Shown here: in pieces, positions 54,638-55,567 of the stretch
Numbering within the stretch: the first letter of the stretch is position 1
Layout of the letters: each line of letters begins with the position of its first letter
From: Umbelopsis ramanniana AG
Taxonomy: Eukaryota > Mucoromycota > Umbelopsidomycetes > Umbelopsidales > Umbelopsidaceae
Direction: 5' to 3'
DNA length: 55,567 bases
Assembly (NCBI RefSeq): GCF_025399195.1
Contig: NW_026252177.1
Location: 1-55,567, forward strand
Position numbers and translations under genes: made by a program
Notes under the pieces: model-generated
What the model was told of the DNA's origin: nothing
The model's database searches: none
Seen by the model: the letters and a program-made list of their open reading frames with translations, nothing else

Positions 54638-55520
54638 CTATTGTATGCAAATTCTACCATCTTTATCAACAACAACCTTCAATCCTTCAAACGCTTCCTT
54701 GATATCATCCTTCTTGGCCTTGTTTTTGGGATGCGACGTGATTTTCTTCACAACCTTCTTTTTGACATCCTTCAACACCAAATCAGAGCCCTGTAAAGAT
54801 GGAAGAACAATGAGTTTGGATCACGATAGCTGAGTGGAGATGTAATCTTTTTTTAGAGACCTACCTTTGCAACAACAGCGGGGATGGCCAATAAAATGTT
54901 ATCACCTAGATCTTCACTCAGTTCCTTGTCACTCCAAACTGTCAATTTCTTCTTTTTCTTTGGCTTTTCCTCCTCCTCTTCACTTTCACTGGATGATGAA
55001 GAAGATGAAGACGAAGACTCCTCCTTCTTTCTCTTTTTATCCTTCTTCTTGTCTGCTGATGGCTCCTTCTTCTTGTCCTGAATTTCAGCAATGATAGATT
55101 GGGGCTGAGAGGCAGGCTTCACAGTTTGGCTTGAATTCTTTTGGTTGTTGCCATTACCATTCTGACCCTACAAAGCCGGCAACATATGTCAGTCTTCTTC
55201 ACCTTTCCTAGGTCCACATCGCATTTTAATTCGCTTCTTGAACCTAAACCTCCCATTGACTTACCTTCTTTGGACCTTTGTATACTGACTTTTCATATTT
55301 CTCGGCTTCGCTGATACATGAAGTATGGGACTTGTAGTCGTTGTTTTGAAAAGTAGTTGAACAGTCAATGCATGTGAATGTTGCCCAGCAGCGCTGTCTA
55401 TGTTGATCTAACTTTGGCTTCTTCACCACGTCGCAGCAAGCATCACACTGAAAACTACTCAAAGATCAGTATCCAAATCATTCCCTAGAAAAAGGGATCG
55501 CTGGGATCGTACCTAACCAT
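54638..55520 (-). CDS. LYAR-type zinc-finger nucleolar protein, 217 aa
   Basis: Model: complement(join(54638..54790,54865..55167,55265..55454,55513..55520)). Homologue of human LYAR / yeast YCR087C-A, a nucleolar growth regulator. The first exon is only 8 nt (ATG-GTT-AG), giving MVS, joined to FQCDACCDVVKKPKLDQHRQ. The LYAR C2HC finger follows: CDACCDVVKKPKLDQH and CIDCSTTFQNNDYKSHTSC, within MVSFxCxxC…CIDC. A Gln/Asn segment, then a Lys-rich, Ser10-stretch and Glu-rich region ([20 protein letters not shown]), and a basic C-terminal helix (LKDVKKKVVKKITSHPKNKA) consistent with nucleic-acid binding. It ends at TAG 54638-54640. The 5' end lies within 50 bp of the window edge. Confidence 0.85.
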
Positions 55521-55567
55521 TTCGATTAATGTTAAAGTACTGTAGGCACAATTGATTTTAAGCTTTT

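Noticed and set aside
1-55567. tRNA, rRNA, transposable elements, CRISPR
   Set aside because: Read through both strands without finding a tRNA cloverleaf, rRNA core, terminal repeats, transposase/RT motif or repeat array. A tRNAscan/RepeatMasker run would be the decisive check.

Overview
The window is a compact eukaryotic chromosome segment and almost certainly fungal. It carries about 27 protein genes on both strands, most cut by short GT-AG introns of roughly 50-80 nt, separated by AT-rich spacers. The fungal set (Sho1-type osmosensor, Pan1-like endocytic adaptor, NDE-type external NADH dehydrogenase, alternative-splicing-free ribosomal genes, a DUF7729-like GPI protein) together with high intron density, AT-rich spacers and many small uncharacterised proteins suggests an early-diverging lineage such as Mucoromycota. 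That placement is inference; no rRNA or ITS is present to prove it.

Layout. 1-4.8 kb: the 3' end of eEF1A at the left edge, a 55-residue Cys/hydrophobic small protein, complex I subunit NDUFS5, mitochondrial ribosomal protein uL4m, and cytosolic eL22. 5.3-7.5 kb: a Baeyer-Villiger-type flavin monooxygenase. 8.3-14.3 kb: a 65-residue hypothetical protein, an AAAP amino-acid transporter and an MFSD10-like MFS transporter. 14.4-16.9 kb: SHO1 and RPS29. 17.7-24.2 kb: a doubtful small gene, a GPI-anchored DUF7729-like protein, an ataxin-10 homologue and a long-chain acyl-CoA synthetase. 24.7-27 kb: a triose-phosphate-translocator family transporter and a Tyr/Pro-rich protein with an N-myristoylation-like start. 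28.3-31 kb: an 'MNW-motif' protein divergent from uroporphyrinogen decarboxylase. 31.2-41.7 kb: RFC1, mitochondrial intermediate peptidase OCT1 and a PAN1-like EH-domain protein. 42-46.4 kb: a disordered E/P/A-rich protein with repeated basic-aromatic modules, COA1 and ISY1. 46.4-49.4 kb: a gene-poor stretch hiding a 35-residue CCHC zinc-knuckle gene. 49.4-55.5 kb: acyl-CoA oxidase, NDE1 and a LYAR-type nucleolar protein.

There are no operons; neighbours are mostly functionally unrelated housekeeping genes. Recurrent themes are mitochondria (NDUFS5, uL4m, OCT1, COA1, NDE1, parts of haem synthesis), translation (eEF1A, eL22, uS14/RPS29, uL4m) and fatty-acid activation and beta-oxidation (ACSL, acyl-CoA oxidase). 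Several gene pairs are divergent with 130-220 bp between start codons (uL4m/eL22, OCT1/PAN1, MNW protein/HEM12) and probably share promoters.

Gene models were spliced by hand from conserved protein frames plus GT/AG sites. Every join listed preserves reading frame, but exon edges are predictions without transcript evidence. The least conventional observations are the 35-aa zinc-knuckle gene with a 16-nt exon, a probable GC-AG intron in the acyl-CoA synthetase, start codons isolated in tiny exons (ISY1, LYAR), the 55-aa Cys protein whose stop codon lies inside an intron, and the MNW-motif protein. No mobile element, CRISPR array, tRNA or rRNA was recognised.
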